Positions 8,569 through 16,927 of a DNA stretch of 64,000 nt are shown one piece after another. The first letter of the stretch is position 1, and every line of letters begins with the position of its first letter. The notes under the pieces are model-generated. The model saw only the letters and a list, made by a program, of their open reading frames with translations. It made no database searches and was not told the origin of the DNA. The stretch is taken from positions 186,001-250,000 of the forward strand of contig CADBUY010000001.1 in NCBI GenBank assembly GCA_902797965.1. The letters run 5' to 3'. Both the position numbers and the translations under genes were made by a program. The stretch is from an uncultured bacterium (GTDB taxonomy: Bacteria; Cyanobacteriota; Vampirovibrionia; Gastranaerophilales; Gastranaerophilaceae).

Positions 8569-9276
8569 ATGAACTTAAATTTGCCAAAAATTAAATTTCA
8601 ATATGAAAATGGAAAGTCTATATCCAAGGTAAAAGAATTTCCAAAATATAATATTGACATAAATATGAAAAAAAATTATTGCAGTGATATATTACAAAGT
8701 GTTCAATTTGACAGACCTATTTCAGTTATAGACGCTTTAAAGAGTTTTATAAGTAATCCACAAATTATTAATGATTTTTGGCTATTAAAGGATCATTCGC
8801 CTAGAAAAGATTTGTTTAGGTTAATAAATGAACTTCAAGAAGCAGAATCTCTAAAGGACAAAAAAACAACTTCTATGATTGGATGCGGATATTCTTCTTA
8901 TGTTTTTGATATTGGTGATAATAAAGTATTAAAGTTTACATTTGGAGACCATTTTAATGGAAGGAAACATGAATTTTTTGATTTGCCGATTCAGGAAAGT
9001 GGGAAAGTTACAGAAAATGGTCAACATTACTATTACATAGAAGAAAAAGTTTCACAGGACAATATTACCGAATATGATATAAAAATGATGGAATCACAAG
9101 CAGGAATTTTAGACTATATCCTTTTAGATTGTCATTCTACTCGGCAGTTTGGCAGAACGAAAGATGGTCAAATACGTTTGATAGACCCTGAATGTGCCGA
9201 AAAAAAACCTAATCTGTGGTATAAAAAACTTAAACAAAAATATCTTGCCTGGATAGATAGATTCACCTGCTTTTAG
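8569..9276 (+). CDS. protein-kinase-fold-like protein of unknown function
   Basis: I do not recognise a named family. The C-terminal half (about 100-215) resembles a minimal protein kinase: a glycine-rich loop G105-C-G-Y-S-S-Y-V-F, a VLK motif with Lys122, a possible hinge HYYYIEEKV, a possible catalytic loop around Asp187 to Gln193, and IRLIDPE at Asp206 in place of DFG. The N-terminal 100 residues look unrelated. With 235 residues it is smaller than canonical kinases (about 260 for the domain alone), so it may be a truncated or atypical enzyme or a pseudokinase. No Shine-Dalgarno is visible before the ATG. Its neighbours, folC and an XRE regulator gene, give no functional hint. Confidence 0.6.
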   Translation: MNLNLPKIKFQYENGKSISKVKEFPKYNIDINMKKNYCSDILQSVQFDRPISVIDALKSFISNPQIINDFWLLKDHSPRKDLFRLINELQEAESLKDKKTTSMIGCGYSSYVFDIGDNKVLKFTFGDHFNGRKHEFFDLPIQESGKVTENGQHYYYIEEKVSQDNITEYDIKMMESQAGILDYILLDCHSTRQFGRTKDGQIRLIDPECAEKKPNLWYKKLKQKYLAWIDRFTCF

Positions 9277-9344
9277 TAGTTGACAAGTCTGTTTATTAAA
9301 ATTTATATATTATATAGTCAACATTGACTTAAACGAACTACAAA

Positions 9345-9674
9345 CTATTTTCTTGTTATTATCAAAATCATATCGTAAATCTGTTTGAGTTGTTTTTTTG
9401 AACAGTTTGACAATAGAGTATTTATATTTGCGATTAAATCTTCATTTGCTTCGGAATTCATTGTCAAAAGCTGCGCAGGAGTAATATTAAAGGATTTACA
9501 TATTTTATCAATCATTTTAGCTGTCGGTTGGTAACGATTTCTTTCAATATTAGAAACACCATTTACTGTTATCCCGATTCTTTCTGCAAATTGTTCTTGT
9601 GTTAAACCATTTTTATAACGAAGTTCTTTTATGTTTGAAGTAATAAGTTTTTGATAGTTCATATACAATAGCAT
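9345..9674 (-). CDS. XRE-family helix-turn-helix regulator
   Basis: A small DNA-binding protein with a Cro/C1-type HTH at its N-terminus (IKELRYKNGLTQEQFAERIG, then VNGVSNIERNRYQPTAKMID). A C-terminal helical extension (ANINTLLSNCSKKQLKQIYDMILI) probably dimerises. The open frame extends to a TTG at 9689; ATGs at 9674 and 9662 are likelier starts, and I give the longer of the two. A TATACT -10 box and AACC/GGTT half-sites (9696-9711) lie directly upstream, so autorepression is likely. It is convergent with the kinase-like gene. Confidence 0.85.
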   Translation of the reverse strand: MLLYMNYQKLITSNIKELRYKNGLTQEQFAERIGITVNGVSNIERNRYQPTAKMIDKICKSFNITPAQLLTMNSEANEDLIANINTLLSNCSKKQLKQIYDMILIITRK

Positions 9675-9695
9675 ATAGTAATTCGCCAAATAGTA

Positions 9696-9711
9696 TAACC
9701 AACGGTTAACC
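9696..9711. promoter_or_regulatory. possible operator of the XRE regulator
   Basis: TAACCAACGGTTAACC contains two overlapping inverted repeats, TAACC-AAC-GGTTA and GGTTAACC, giving three AACC/GGTT half-sites beside the -10 box of the adjacent regulator. The position is that expected for autorepression. Confidence 0.35.
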
Positions 9712-9763
9712 AGATTTTCTGCTAATTAATTGTAAATATTTGTAACAATTTCAATAATAATGC

Positions 9764-9790
9764 TAAAGTTTTTAAAATTCTTGCCGACAT
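9764..9790 (+). promoter_or_regulatory. sigma-28-type promoter upstream of the 9849 gene
   Basis: TAAAGTTT (9764-9771), an 11-nt spacer and GCCGACAT (9783-9790) match the FliA/SigD consensus in all eight -35 and six of eight -10 positions. It is the best match of three in the window and lies about 58 bp before the ATG. Confidence 0.6.
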
Positions 9791-9848
9791 ATAACATGAA
9801 ATAACATTATAAATTTTAACTACATAATATGAAAAGAAAGGAGTTTTT

Positions 9849-10424
9849 ATGAATTTTATCAACACTGGAATGAATAGATTAGGTCAAGGAAAAGGTATTA
9901 GCTATTCTGATAGAAATAAGACTAAAGCAAAAGATGAAGATAATACAAATGTCGAAAACCAAGCTTTTACAAAAGAAGTTGAGACTCCCAGTGCAAATAA
10001 TTCATCGCCTAAAGACGATTTATATAAAGCCTATTTTGACATGTACCGAAAAGATATAGAGCAATCAAATGTCGGAGTTGGCACTAACGAGATTGGACAC
10101 GTGAGCCAGCGCTCTTTTGACAACAAAAATAAAATTATTACAAATGAAACTGAGGCAAAAGAACATTTACAGGATTTTATGGAAAAGCTAATTGCAGAAC
10201 TTAAAGATGCAGGAAAATATGATGACAATATGCAAGCAGCAATAAAGTTTGTTAGTGAAAATTTTAAATGGGATTTATATTTTGAGAAATATCCTGCCAA
10301 TAATGCAAATAAACTTGAATTAATTTATTTACAGTCTCTGGCTTCTGCCGCATCTGAACCAGGAACTTCTCTTTCTACAATATTTTTATCAGGAGAAGAT
10401 TTTAAAAACTATCATGGAGAGTAG
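9849..10424 (+). CDS. protein of unknown function with sigma-28-type promoter
   Basis: This 191-residue hydrophilic protein matches no family I know. The first 70 residues are low-complexity and charged, suggesting disorder; the rest (about 70-185) looks helical, with TEAKEHLQDFMEKLIAELKDAG and AIKFVSENFKWDLYFEKYP. There is no signal peptide or membrane segment. AAAGGAG 6 nt upstream fixes the ATG. A near-perfect sigma-28-type promoter at 9764-9790 implies control by a motility-type sigma factor, so a role linked to motility, surface or secretion is possible but unproven. A terminator follows at 10485-10517. Confidence 0.7.
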   Translation: MNFINTGMNRLGQGKGISYSDRNKTKAKDEDNTNVENQAFTKEVETPSANNSSPKDDLYKAYFDMYRKDIEQSNVGVGTNEIGHVSQRSFDNKNKIITNETEAKEHLQDFMEKLIAELKDAGKYDDNMQAAIKFVSENFKWDLYFEKYPANNANKLELIYLQSLASAASEPGTSLSTIFLSGEDFKNYHGE

Positions 10425-10484
10425 ATATTTTTCTTGATTATTACAAATCAAGTATATAGTTGAAATTACTATGCCAACTTTTAA

Positions 10485-10517
10485 AAACAGACAAGCTATA
10501 AAATAACTTGTCTGTTT
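10485..10517 (+). terminator. rho-independent terminator after the 9849 gene
   Basis: The inverted repeat AAACAGACAAG / CTTGTCTGTTT has an 11-nt loop, and T-rich sequence follows. It lies 60 bp after the stop codon. Confidence 0.7.
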
Positions 10518-10536
10518 AATTTCTCTTTTTGTTATT

Positions 10537-10560
10537 GTCGGCTTGGTAAAGCCGACCTAT
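10537..10560. repeat. dispersed GTCGG-type palindrome, copy 2
   Basis: GTCGGCTTGGTAAAGCCGAC is a nearly perfect hairpin next to the 3' end of the acyl-CoA synthetase gene. It shares its right half and CCTAT with copy 1 at 6114-6135. It could act as a terminator for the minus-strand gene, but it has no T-run. Confidence 0.5.
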
Positions 10561-10561
10561 A

Positions 10562-12727
10562 TTAGTAAGAGCAAGCACAAACGCCGTTTTCGCAGTGGTA
10601 GCCAAGAGCTTCTTGAGCTTCTGACATTCTTACTTTGATACGACCATCTACTGCAATACCTTCACCAGTCTTTTCAGAGATAAGTAATGGGTTAATATCC
10701 AACTCATCAATGAATTTGAAGTCACTTACTAATTGAGATAATCTCAACAATGTTTCTTCAATTTGTTCCATTTGAGCAGGTGTAGTACCTCTTGCACCTT
10801 CCAACAATTTGTATGCCTTAACTGATTTAATCATATCTTTAGCATCAATGTCTGTTAAAGGAGCAATTCTGAATGTTACGTCTTTCATAACTTCAATAAA
10901 TACACCACCTAAACCAAACATCATCATAGGACCGTATTGCGGATCTGTTGCGATACCGCAAACCATTTCTCTTGAACCTTTAACCATTTCTTGAATGATT
11001 ACACCCTCAAGACCGTCTAACAGTCCTTTAGCTTCAAGTTTAGAGATTAAGTCTTGGTATTCGCTTCTTAATTGTTCAGCTGATTGGATATTAACTCTTA
11101 CACCGCCAACATCTGTTTTGTGAGAAGTTGTCTTAGAAGTCATCTTCATAACTACAGGATATCCGATAGAATCAGCGATTGAAACTGCTTGGTCTTCTGT
11201 TGTTGCAAAGCCTGATTTACAAACTCTGATACCATAAGCATCCAATACATCAATTGATTCTCTTGTAGTTAACTGGTCTCTGCCTTCATTGATAGATTTA
11301 GTAATAATTTCTTGAGCTTTCTTATAATCAACATCAAATTTCTTGATTTCGCCAACCGGTCTTTCAATCCATTTTCTTTGTTGATTTAATCTGTTAAATC
11401 CGTCAGCAGCTTCTTCTGCATACATAAAGAATGGCATATTAACATCCATATCAGATAATGCTGTGAAGAATTCTGACTTAGTCATAAATACACCGATAAC
11501 AGGTTTGTGAGGATATTGAGCTTTAATTTCCATAACGGCTTTTGCAACATCAATATCTTTTAAGCCCAAGAACGGTAAGTAAATAACCATAATCATATCA
11601 ACATTTTCATCAGCAATAACTGTTTCTAATGTTTGCTTGTAGTGTTCAATAGGAGCAGAAGCAATCATATCGATTGGGTTCTTAACAGAAGCTGCTGATG
11701 GTAAGAAACTTCTAAGTTTTTCTTTTGTAGCATCAGAGATTTTAGCCATTTGCATACCGTATTCACAAACTGCGTCAGTAGCCATAATACCAGGACCGCC
11801 TGAGTTAGTAATAATTGCGACTCTGTCACCCTTTGGAATCGGGCAGTTAGCAAAAACTTTTGCAGTAGCAAACAAGTTTTTCAAAGAGTATTCTCTGATT
11901 ACGCCTGATTGACTAAGTAAAGCGTTAGCAGCTTTATCAGCACCAGCTAAAGAACCTGTGTGAGAAGATGCTGCACTTGCACCTGCTGCAGAACGACCTG
12001 CTTTAAGAGCTAAGATTGGTTTTTTCTTAGAAATTCTTGAAGCTAATTTACGGAAGTTAGCAGGGTTTTGGATTGATTCCATATAAAGAAGAATTTGTTG
12101 AACGTCATCTTCATTTTCCCAATATTCAAGAGCTGTTTCAGCGTTAACATCAGCTTGGTTACCAATTGAAATAAATTGAGCGAAACCTAAGTTAAGGTCT
12201 TTTAATATGTTCAAGATACCGCCGCCTAAAGCACCTGATTGAGAAACGAAACCGATGTGTCCTCTTTCCGGTAATGATTCAGCAAAACATCCGTCCATAG
12301 AGATTTCAGGAAGAGTGTTAACAACACCTAAACAGTTAGGACCAACACATCTCATGCCATAAGATTGAACTTTTTCCAATAATTGTTTTTCAAGTTCAGC
12401 GCCTTCTTTACCTGTTTCTTTAAATCCTGCTGTAATAACGCAAAGGCCTTTGATACCTTTTTCGTGGCATTGATCGATTGTTGCAAGAACGAATTTAGCA
12501 TTAACAACAATAATTGCTAAATCGATTTCACCCGGAACTTCAAGAACAGAAGTATATGCTTGTAAGCCTTCTATAATTCCGCCTTTCGGGTTAATCGGGT
12601 AAATATTTCCCTTGAATTTGTATTCTTGTAATCTTTTCATGATGTCAGAGCCGATTGTGTGTTCTTTTGTAGAAGCACCAACAACGGCAATGGATTTTGG
12701 TTTCATGATTTTGTCTAAATTGCTCAT
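10562..12727 (-). CDS. ADP-forming acetate/acyl-CoA ligase (fused alpha and beta subunits)
   Basis: This enzyme conserves energy by converting acyl-CoA, ADP and phosphate to the free acid, ATP and CoA. The 721 residues contain, in order, a CoA-binding Rossmann domain (VVGASTKEHTIGSDIMKRL), a succinyl-CoA-ligase-like domain (IGFVSQSGALGGG), the phosphohistidine region ASSHTGSLAG with His256, and an ATP-grasp domain (from about 480, with KTDVGGVRVNI and MMMFGLGGVFIEVMKDV). The alpha-beta fusion is the ACD type of archaea, protists and some fermentative bacteria. The C-terminus ends in a cysteine-rich CENGVCACSY. AGGATGAGAAA precedes the ATG. It implies a fermentative metabolism forming acetate or other acids. 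Confidence 0.92.
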   Translation of the reverse strand: MSNLDKIMKPKSIAVVGASTKEHTIGSDIMKRLQEYKFKGNIYPINPKGGIIEGLQAYTSVLEVPGEIDLAIIVVNAKFVLATIDQCHEKGIKGLCVITAGFKETGKEGAELEKQLLEKVQSYGMRCVGPNCLGVVNTLPEISMDGCFAESLPERGHIGFVSQSGALGGGILNILKDLNLGFAQFISIGNQADVNAETALEYWENEDDVQQILLYMESIQNPANFRKLASRISKKKPILALKAGRSAAGASAASSHTGSLAGADKAANALLSQSGVIREYSLKNLFATAKVFANCPIPKGDRVAIITNSGGPGIMATDAVCEYGMQMAKISDATKEKLRSFLPSAASVKNPIDMIASAPIEHYKQTLETVIADENVDMIMVIYLPFLGLKDIDVAKAVMEIKAQYPHKPVIGVFMTKSEFFTALSDMDVNMPFFMYAEEAADGFNRLNQQRKWIERPVGEIKKFDVDYKKAQEIITKSINEGRDQLTTRESIDVLDAYGIRVCKSGFATTEDQAVSIADSIGYPVVMKMTSKTTSHKTDVGGVRVNIQSAEQLRSEYQDLISKLEAKGLLDGLEGVIIQEMVKGSREMVCGIATDPQYGPMMMFGLGGVFIEVMKDVTFRIAPLTDIDAKDMIKSVKAYKLLEGARGTTPAQMEQIEETLLRLSQLVSDFKFIDELDINPLLISEKTGEGIAVDGRIKVRMSEAQEALGYHCENGVCACSY

Positions 12728-12755
12728 TTTCTCATCCTTTCTTTTTTAGAATAAA

Positions 12756-13244
12756 TTATATTCCAATTTTTTGTAATAAATTTTCAAACTTATTTGCCCA
12801 TTTGGGATTAATACTGTGTATAATTTCTTCTGTTATAAATACAGGTGACAACAAAATTGTTCCTATGATATCTTTTATATCCTCTATTTTTTGTTTTTTT
12901 TGTTTTTGTTCCCATGTTTGTTGCTCTTTTTCTTTTTGGCTTTTCTCGAATTTATCTATTGCACTTTCTGCAGCATATATATATCTCTTTGATTTTGCAG
13001 TCACCGGAAGTTCTTCATGTTCAATAGTACCTGACATAGTTCTTGGTTGCAACATAGAAACACCTATATTTATTTTATTTAAACAATAATCCTGCTCTAT
13101 GTATAGATTATAATTTTTTGATTTAATCTGTCTTGTAAAATTATTTTCCGCTTTTTTTATATTTAAATACGGTTTATGACTTAGAGTATTTAATATAACC
13201 ACTTTACCTTGAAAATATGTACTACTTACACAGTCAGTTTGCAT
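12756..13244 (-). CDS. hypothetical protein with F-x-G-K motif
   Basis: This 162-residue protein is not recognised. Near the N-terminus it has YFQGKVVILN, which parallels NFNGKLVLAK in the gene directly upstream, so the two are probably related or share a targeting motif. The middle holds a charged, predicted coiled-coil stretch (AAESAIDKFEKSQKEKEQQ, then EQKQKKQKIEDIKD), and the C-terminal third is mixed hydrophobic. It starts 3 bp after the end of the upstream gene, indicating one transcript, and it precedes the acyl-CoA synthetase gene on the same strand, although that gene has its own Shine-Dalgarno. Function unknown. Confidence 0.6.
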   Translation of the reverse strand: MQTDCVSSTYFQGKVVILNTLSHKPYLNIKKAENNFTRQIKSKNYNLYIEQDYCLNKINIGVSMLQPRTMSGTIEHEELPVTAKSKRYIYAAESAIDKFEKSQKEKEQQTWEQKQKKQKIEDIKDIIGTILLSPVFITEEIIHSINPKWANKFENLLQKIGI

Positions 13245-13247
13245 TCA

Positions 13248-13595
13248 TTACCCCTTAAAGTTCTTAGCAATAAATTTTTCATACATTTCCATTGCATCTT
13301 TTGCCGCATCTACAACAGATGCAAGCATTGTGTTTGAACGGACTTTTACCGAATATTCTTTAATTTTTTGCGCTTCTTGTAATGTTTTATTTGCGGCAAC
13401 ATCAAAAAACTCAGGATTATCTTTATTTCTTGATATAAAAACATCGTACGGCTTATTTGCTACCAAAGAAGCTATTTCTTTAAGCTTAGCTCTCATACTA
13501 TATAATTCAGCAGGCTCGTTTGCTAAAAAAGATCCTTTTGCTAAAACAAGTTTTCCATTAAAATTTGGCTGATTGTCAACTGGTTGTATTAACAT
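13248..13595 (-). CDS. hypothetical protein with F-x-G-K motif
   Basis: This 115-residue protein begins MLIQPVDNQPNFNGKLVLAK and ends AKNFKG. The body is helical and charged (ELYSMRAKLKEIASLVANK, VVDAAKDAMEMYEKFIAK). The N-F-x-G motif at the N-terminus is shared with the next gene (YFQGK), and a similar S-F-K-G occurs in the 27031-28248 protein. I see no signal peptide. AAGGAAATC is the ribosome-binding site. It is the first gene of a two-gene minus-strand unit. The family looks lineage-specific and I cannot assign a function. Confidence 0.65.
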   Translation of the reverse strand: MLIQPVDNQPNFNGKLVLAKGSFLANEPAELYSMRAKLKEIASLVANKPYDVFISRNKDNPEFFDVAANKTLQEAQKIKEYSVKVRSNTMLASVVDAAKDAMEMYEKFIAKNFKG

Positions 13596-13726
13596 TTTAG
13601 ATTTCCTTATTATAAACAGGTTATTATACCTGAAACTATTATCATACAGACATATATAATTTGCAATGGGTAGAAATAATATATATCAAATTGTATATTT
13701 TGATAGATTCATGTTAGACTTGAGTT

Positions 13727-15025
13727 ATGAAAAAAATTGCTCTTATAAGTCACGGTTGTGCAAAAAATTTAGTTGATTCCGAATTAATTCTTGGAATTTT
13801 GGCTCAAAACGGATATGAAACTACACTAAATGAAGATGAAACCGATATAGTCATTGTGAACACCTGTTCGTTTATTTGTGATGCAGAGCGTGAGTCAATA
13901 GGAACAATATTAGAATTAGTAGAAAAAGGTAAAAAGGTTATTGTAGCAGGGTGTCTGGCACAAAAACATCCGGAAGAGCTTAAAAAAGAAATACCTGAAA
14001 TTGCAGGAGTAGTTGGTGCTACTGATTTTAATAAAATAGTTGAAGTTATTAAAAAAATTGATAAGGATTATGTTTCAGAAGTAAATTCCACACCAAGCTA
14101 TATTTATCCTGAAAATATAGAACGTCAGCAAATTACAATGGGTGCAAGTTCATACATAAAGATTGCAGACGGATGTAATTATCGCTGCGGATATTGTGTA
14201 ATTCCGTATTTAAGAGGTGATTATCATTCAAGAAAAATGGAAGATATAATTGCAGAAGCAAATAAACTTGTTAAACGAGGCGTAACTGAGATAATACTGA
14301 TTGCTCAAGATACAACAGGGTATGGAATTGATATTTACAACAAACCTATGCTTTCGGAACTTCTGGAAGAGTTAAATAAAATTGATGGTATAGGCTGGAT
14401 AAGAGTAATGTATGCTTATCCGACAACGATGAGTGACAAATTAATAGATACAATAGCTAAGTGTGAGAAGGTTGTTAAATATATTGATATTCCGCTTCAG
14501 CATTCACATCCTGAACTATTAAAGCTTATGAATAGACCGGCTTATGATTATAGACCATTGATTAAAAACATTAGAAAACGAATTCCAAATGTTTCTATAA
14601 GAACTACATTTATTGTTGGTTATCCCGGTGAAACAGAAGAACATTTTGAACATTTAAAACAATTTATTAAAGATATGAGATTTGATAGAGTCGGTGTTTT
14701 TGAATATTCGAGAGAAAAAGGAACTCCGTCTTATGATATGAAACAAAAAGTCCCTAAAAAAGTTGCTCATAAGCGTTTTAAAGAATTAATGGAAATTCAG
14801 CAGCAAATCTCATTAGAAAGAAACAGAAGTTATATAGGGAAGAAAATACCATGTATTATAGAAGCATATTCAGATAGTGGTGAAGTTGTTGCCCGCTCGG
14901 AATACGATGCACCTGAAATCGATGGTGTTGTAACAATAAAAACAGATAAACCTGTTGTTCCCGGTGATATAGAATTGGTTAAGATAGTTGACTGCACCGA
15001 ATATGATCTGGTTGGAAAGTTATAA
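13727..15025 (+). CDS. rimO: ribosomal protein S12 methylthiotransferase RimO
   Basis: RimO is a radical-SAM enzyme that methylthiolates the conserved aspartate of ribosomal protein S12. The 432 residues show the N-terminal UPF0004 domain with its three cluster cysteines (C11 in SHGCAKNLVDSE, C47 in NTCSFI, C76 in AGCLA), the radical-SAM triad C150-x3-C154-x2-C157 in DGCNYRCGYC, and a C-terminal TRAM domain. GCAKNLVDSE distinguishes RimO from MiaB. No Shine-Dalgarno is present; TAGACT (13715-13720, preceded by TGT) ends 6 nt before the ATG, so the transcript may be leaderless. A strong terminator follows. Confidence 0.95.
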   Translation: MKKIALISHGCAKNLVDSELILGILAQNGYETTLNEDETDIVIVNTCSFICDAERESIGTILELVEKGKKVIVAGCLAQKHPEELKKEIPEIAGVVGATDFNKIVEVIKKIDKDYVSEVNSTPSYIYPENIERQQITMGASSYIKIADGCNYRCGYCVIPYLRGDYHSRKMEDIIAEANKLVKRGVTEIILIAQDTTGYGIDIYNKPMLSELLEELNKIDGIGWIRVMYAYPTTMSDKLIDTIAKCEKVVKYIDIPLQHSHPELLKLMNRPAYDYRPLIKNIRKRIPNVSIRTTFIVGYPGETEEHFEHLKQFIKDMRFDRVGVFEYSREKGTPSYDMKQKVPKKVAHKRFKELMEIQQQISLERNRSYIGKKIPCIIEAYSDSGEVVARSEYDAPEIDGVVTIKTDKPVVPGDIELVKIVDCTEYDLVGKL

Positions 15026-15045
15026 GAATTATAATAAAAAAAATA

Positions 15046-15073
15046 AAAGGGCGATTTTTCAAAGTCGCCCTTT
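15046..15073. terminator. bidirectional terminator between rimO and the TPR protein gene
   Basis: AAAGGGCGA and TCGCCCTTT form a 9-bp stem, with A-rich sequence on the left and T-rich on the right, between two convergent genes. Confidence 0.8.
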
Positions 15074-15096
15074 GTTATTTATCTAGGTTTGTATAA

Positions 15097-16323
15097 TTAT
15101 TCTTCTTCGCCTGCAGTTTTTGAATATCTGCGAATTGTTGCATTTAAGAGATTTTCATGGTGTTTGTCTCTGTAAATTTGGCAAAGAAGTTTATATGCGT
15201 GTTTATTGTATGGATTATGTTTTAAAATCGTTTCCAACTGATCTGTAGCTGAGTTAGAACGCTTTGTATAATAATCGATTAATGCAGGAAGTGTATCTGT
15301 TAAATCGTTTTCATCTGTAGCCATTGCAATTTCTGCACAACTTTTTGCATTATCAAATTCTTCTGCATCTAAGTACATAACAGCAATTTCATAATAAACT
15401 TCAGATTTGCTTCTTCTGTCAGTTTTTGTTTGAGCAACTGCCTGATATTCTCTTGCTGCTTTTTCATATTCTGCACGTCTTCTGTATTGTTCAGCTAAAG
15501 CCAAGTGAGTAGAAACATCAGAAGCAACTATTTCATCCAGATTTTTAGTATCATTTGTTACAGGTACATTTAGAGTATTAAGTACTTCTGAAACAGTAAA
15601 TAATTGAGCTTGTTCTGATGCTGACAAAGGAACGTTTGTTACATCAGGTTTAACTGAATAAACTAAAGCCAATGTTTTCAGGTCACGCATTGTAATTTCT
15701 GTATTGAACTTAGTTCCTATAGGATACATAACGTCATAAATACTTGGGCTTGCACCTGTAAGACCTAATGAATGACCTATTTCCTGAAGAGCTGATGAGA
15801 ATAATTGTTTTGAATCTAAACTGTGGTTTTTTGCATCAGTTTTGTTAAATACAATCGTAGAAGCAGTAATTTTGTTCCCGCTTACTGTGAAAGAATGAAC
15901 ACCGATAGATCTTTTATTATCAGTGTTTTTAAAATAGCATCTCATATCAGCATCAGAAGCATCTTCTACAAATTCAAAAGATACAAGACCTTCGCTTGCT
16001 CTTTGCCAAGCCTGATATGCGCTCATAACAACTTCTCTGTAATATTCAGGAACATCAGCAGAATCTTGAACGTATACTTTTAACGGGAATGTTGATTTAT
16101 TCCATCTTACGATTTTACCGCTATTTGCCACTTGTCTGAAATAACTGTCAATTACAGCGGCTTTAACAGTTTTTTCACTCATTGATTTATCATAACCGAG
16201 AGTAATTGCATAAGAATTCTTGAACGCAAATTCAGGAGTTTTAGACTCGATTGCGTTATCAGTGTTTAGTAGTATAAAACCACCTGCTGCCATAAGGAAT
16301 GTACAAATAATAATCTTTTTCAT
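15097..16323 (-). CDS. secreted matrixin-like protein with degenerate zinc motif and TPR tail
   Basis: The protein has a short N-terminal membrane or signal segment (MKKIIICTFLMAAGGFILL), a domain resembling bacterial M10-type metalloproteases (about 75-215), and a helical C-terminal TPR region (about 255-400, e.g. HLALAEQYRRRAEYEKAAREY). The expected HExxHxxGxxH reads Q180-E-I-G-H184-S-L-G-L-T-G190, so two of three zinc ligands are replaced while Glu181, His184 and the Met-turn (YDVMYP, M199) persist. It may be a non-catalytic binding protein. I checked the CAG codon for Gln180 directly in the DNA. A bidirectional terminator separates it from rimO. Confidence 0.75.
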   Translation of the reverse strand: MKKIIICTFLMAAGGFILLNTDNAIESKTPEFAFKNSYAITLGYDKSMSEKTVKAAVIDSYFRQVANSGKIVRWNKSTFPLKVYVQDSADVPEYYREVVMSAYQAWQRASEGLVSFEFVEDASDADMRCYFKNTDNKRSIGVHSFTVSGNKITASTIVFNKTDAKNHSLDSKQLFSSALQEIGHSLGLTGASPSIYDVMYPIGTKFNTEITMRDLKTLALVYSVKPDVTNVPLSASEQAQLFTVSEVLNTLNVPVTNDTKNLDEIVASDVSTHLALAEQYRRRAEYEKAAREYQAVAQTKTDRRSKSEVYYEIAVMYLDAEEFDNAKSCAEIAMATDENDLTDTLPALIDYYTKRSNSATDQLETILKHNPYNKHAYKLLCQIYRDKHHENLLNATIRRYSKTAGEEE

Positions 16324-16403
16324 TTTTTAAGAGACCTCATTTTCTATATTTTCTATTTGTTAACTTTTATATTATACACTAAAACTCAAAAAAATAAAAT
16401 TTG

Positions 16404-16847
16404 CTATGCTTTTGCACTAACAAAATTATAATTTGTAAAAGTAGAAGACATCAGGGAATATTTTTGAAGTGCAGCATAAGTTCTAACGGCAGACTGATTA
16501 GACATACCGTTTTCTTTCATCTTTTCAATAAAAGATTTTGCATTTGCCAGATTTGTTTCTGATGAATTTGTAAGAATATTCATTGTATTCTGGAACTTAC
16601 TTGCGGAATTATTTCCATATAATGCTTCCATCATAGTGTTATATGTATTAAGGCTTGTATACTCTTTTAATGAAATATCATATTCGCCGTTAACCAATCC
16701 TGTTATTGTTTGTTTATCAAGAACAGACGGCAAATTTGAAAGTTGCTCTTGAATATTTTGCAAATTGTCAGTTGAATTTGTCTTATTTACATTAGACAAA
16801 AGTAACTGGTTTTGCATAATTGATGTCAAGTCTGTTAATTCCATCAT
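16404..16847 (-). CDS. hypothetical helical protein
   Basis: A protein of about 147 residues starting MMELTDLTSIMQNQLLL, rich in Asn, Ser, Thr and Leu and predicted to be mostly helical, without signal peptide or recognisable domain. I chose the ATG at 16847 over the longer frame to 16877 because AGGGATTAGGA lies just upstream and because the upstream codons overlap a well-formed promoter region. The composition (Asn/Gln/Ser-rich helices) recalls small secreted or structural proteins, but I have no real basis for a function. Confidence 0.6.
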   Translation of the reverse strand: MMELTDLTSIMQNQLLLSNVNKTNSTDNLQNIQEQLSNLPSVLDKQTITGLVNGEYDISLKEYTSLNTYNTMMEALYGNNSASKFQNTMNILTNSSETNLANAKSFIEKMKENGMSNQSAVRTYAALQKYSLMSSTFTNYNFVSAKA

Positions 16848-16868
16848 ATTCCTAATCCCTTTGACACG

Positions 16869-16897
16869 ATTATACAATAGTTGTTATTATTTTACAA
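16869..16897 (-). promoter_or_regulatory. sigma-70 promoter of the 16404-16847 gene
   Basis: On the minus strand, TTGTAA (16897-16892), a 17-nt spacer and a perfect TATAAT (16874-16869) lie about 20 nt upstream of the chosen ATG. Confidence 0.6.
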
Positions 16898-16927
16898 CAT
16901 TTTACAAACGACTGTGAAGAAATTTTA

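Noticed and set aside
15770..15800. Possible sequencing error creating Q in place of H in the HExxH motif
   Set aside because: The third ligand is also missing, so two independent changes would be needed; degeneration is simpler.
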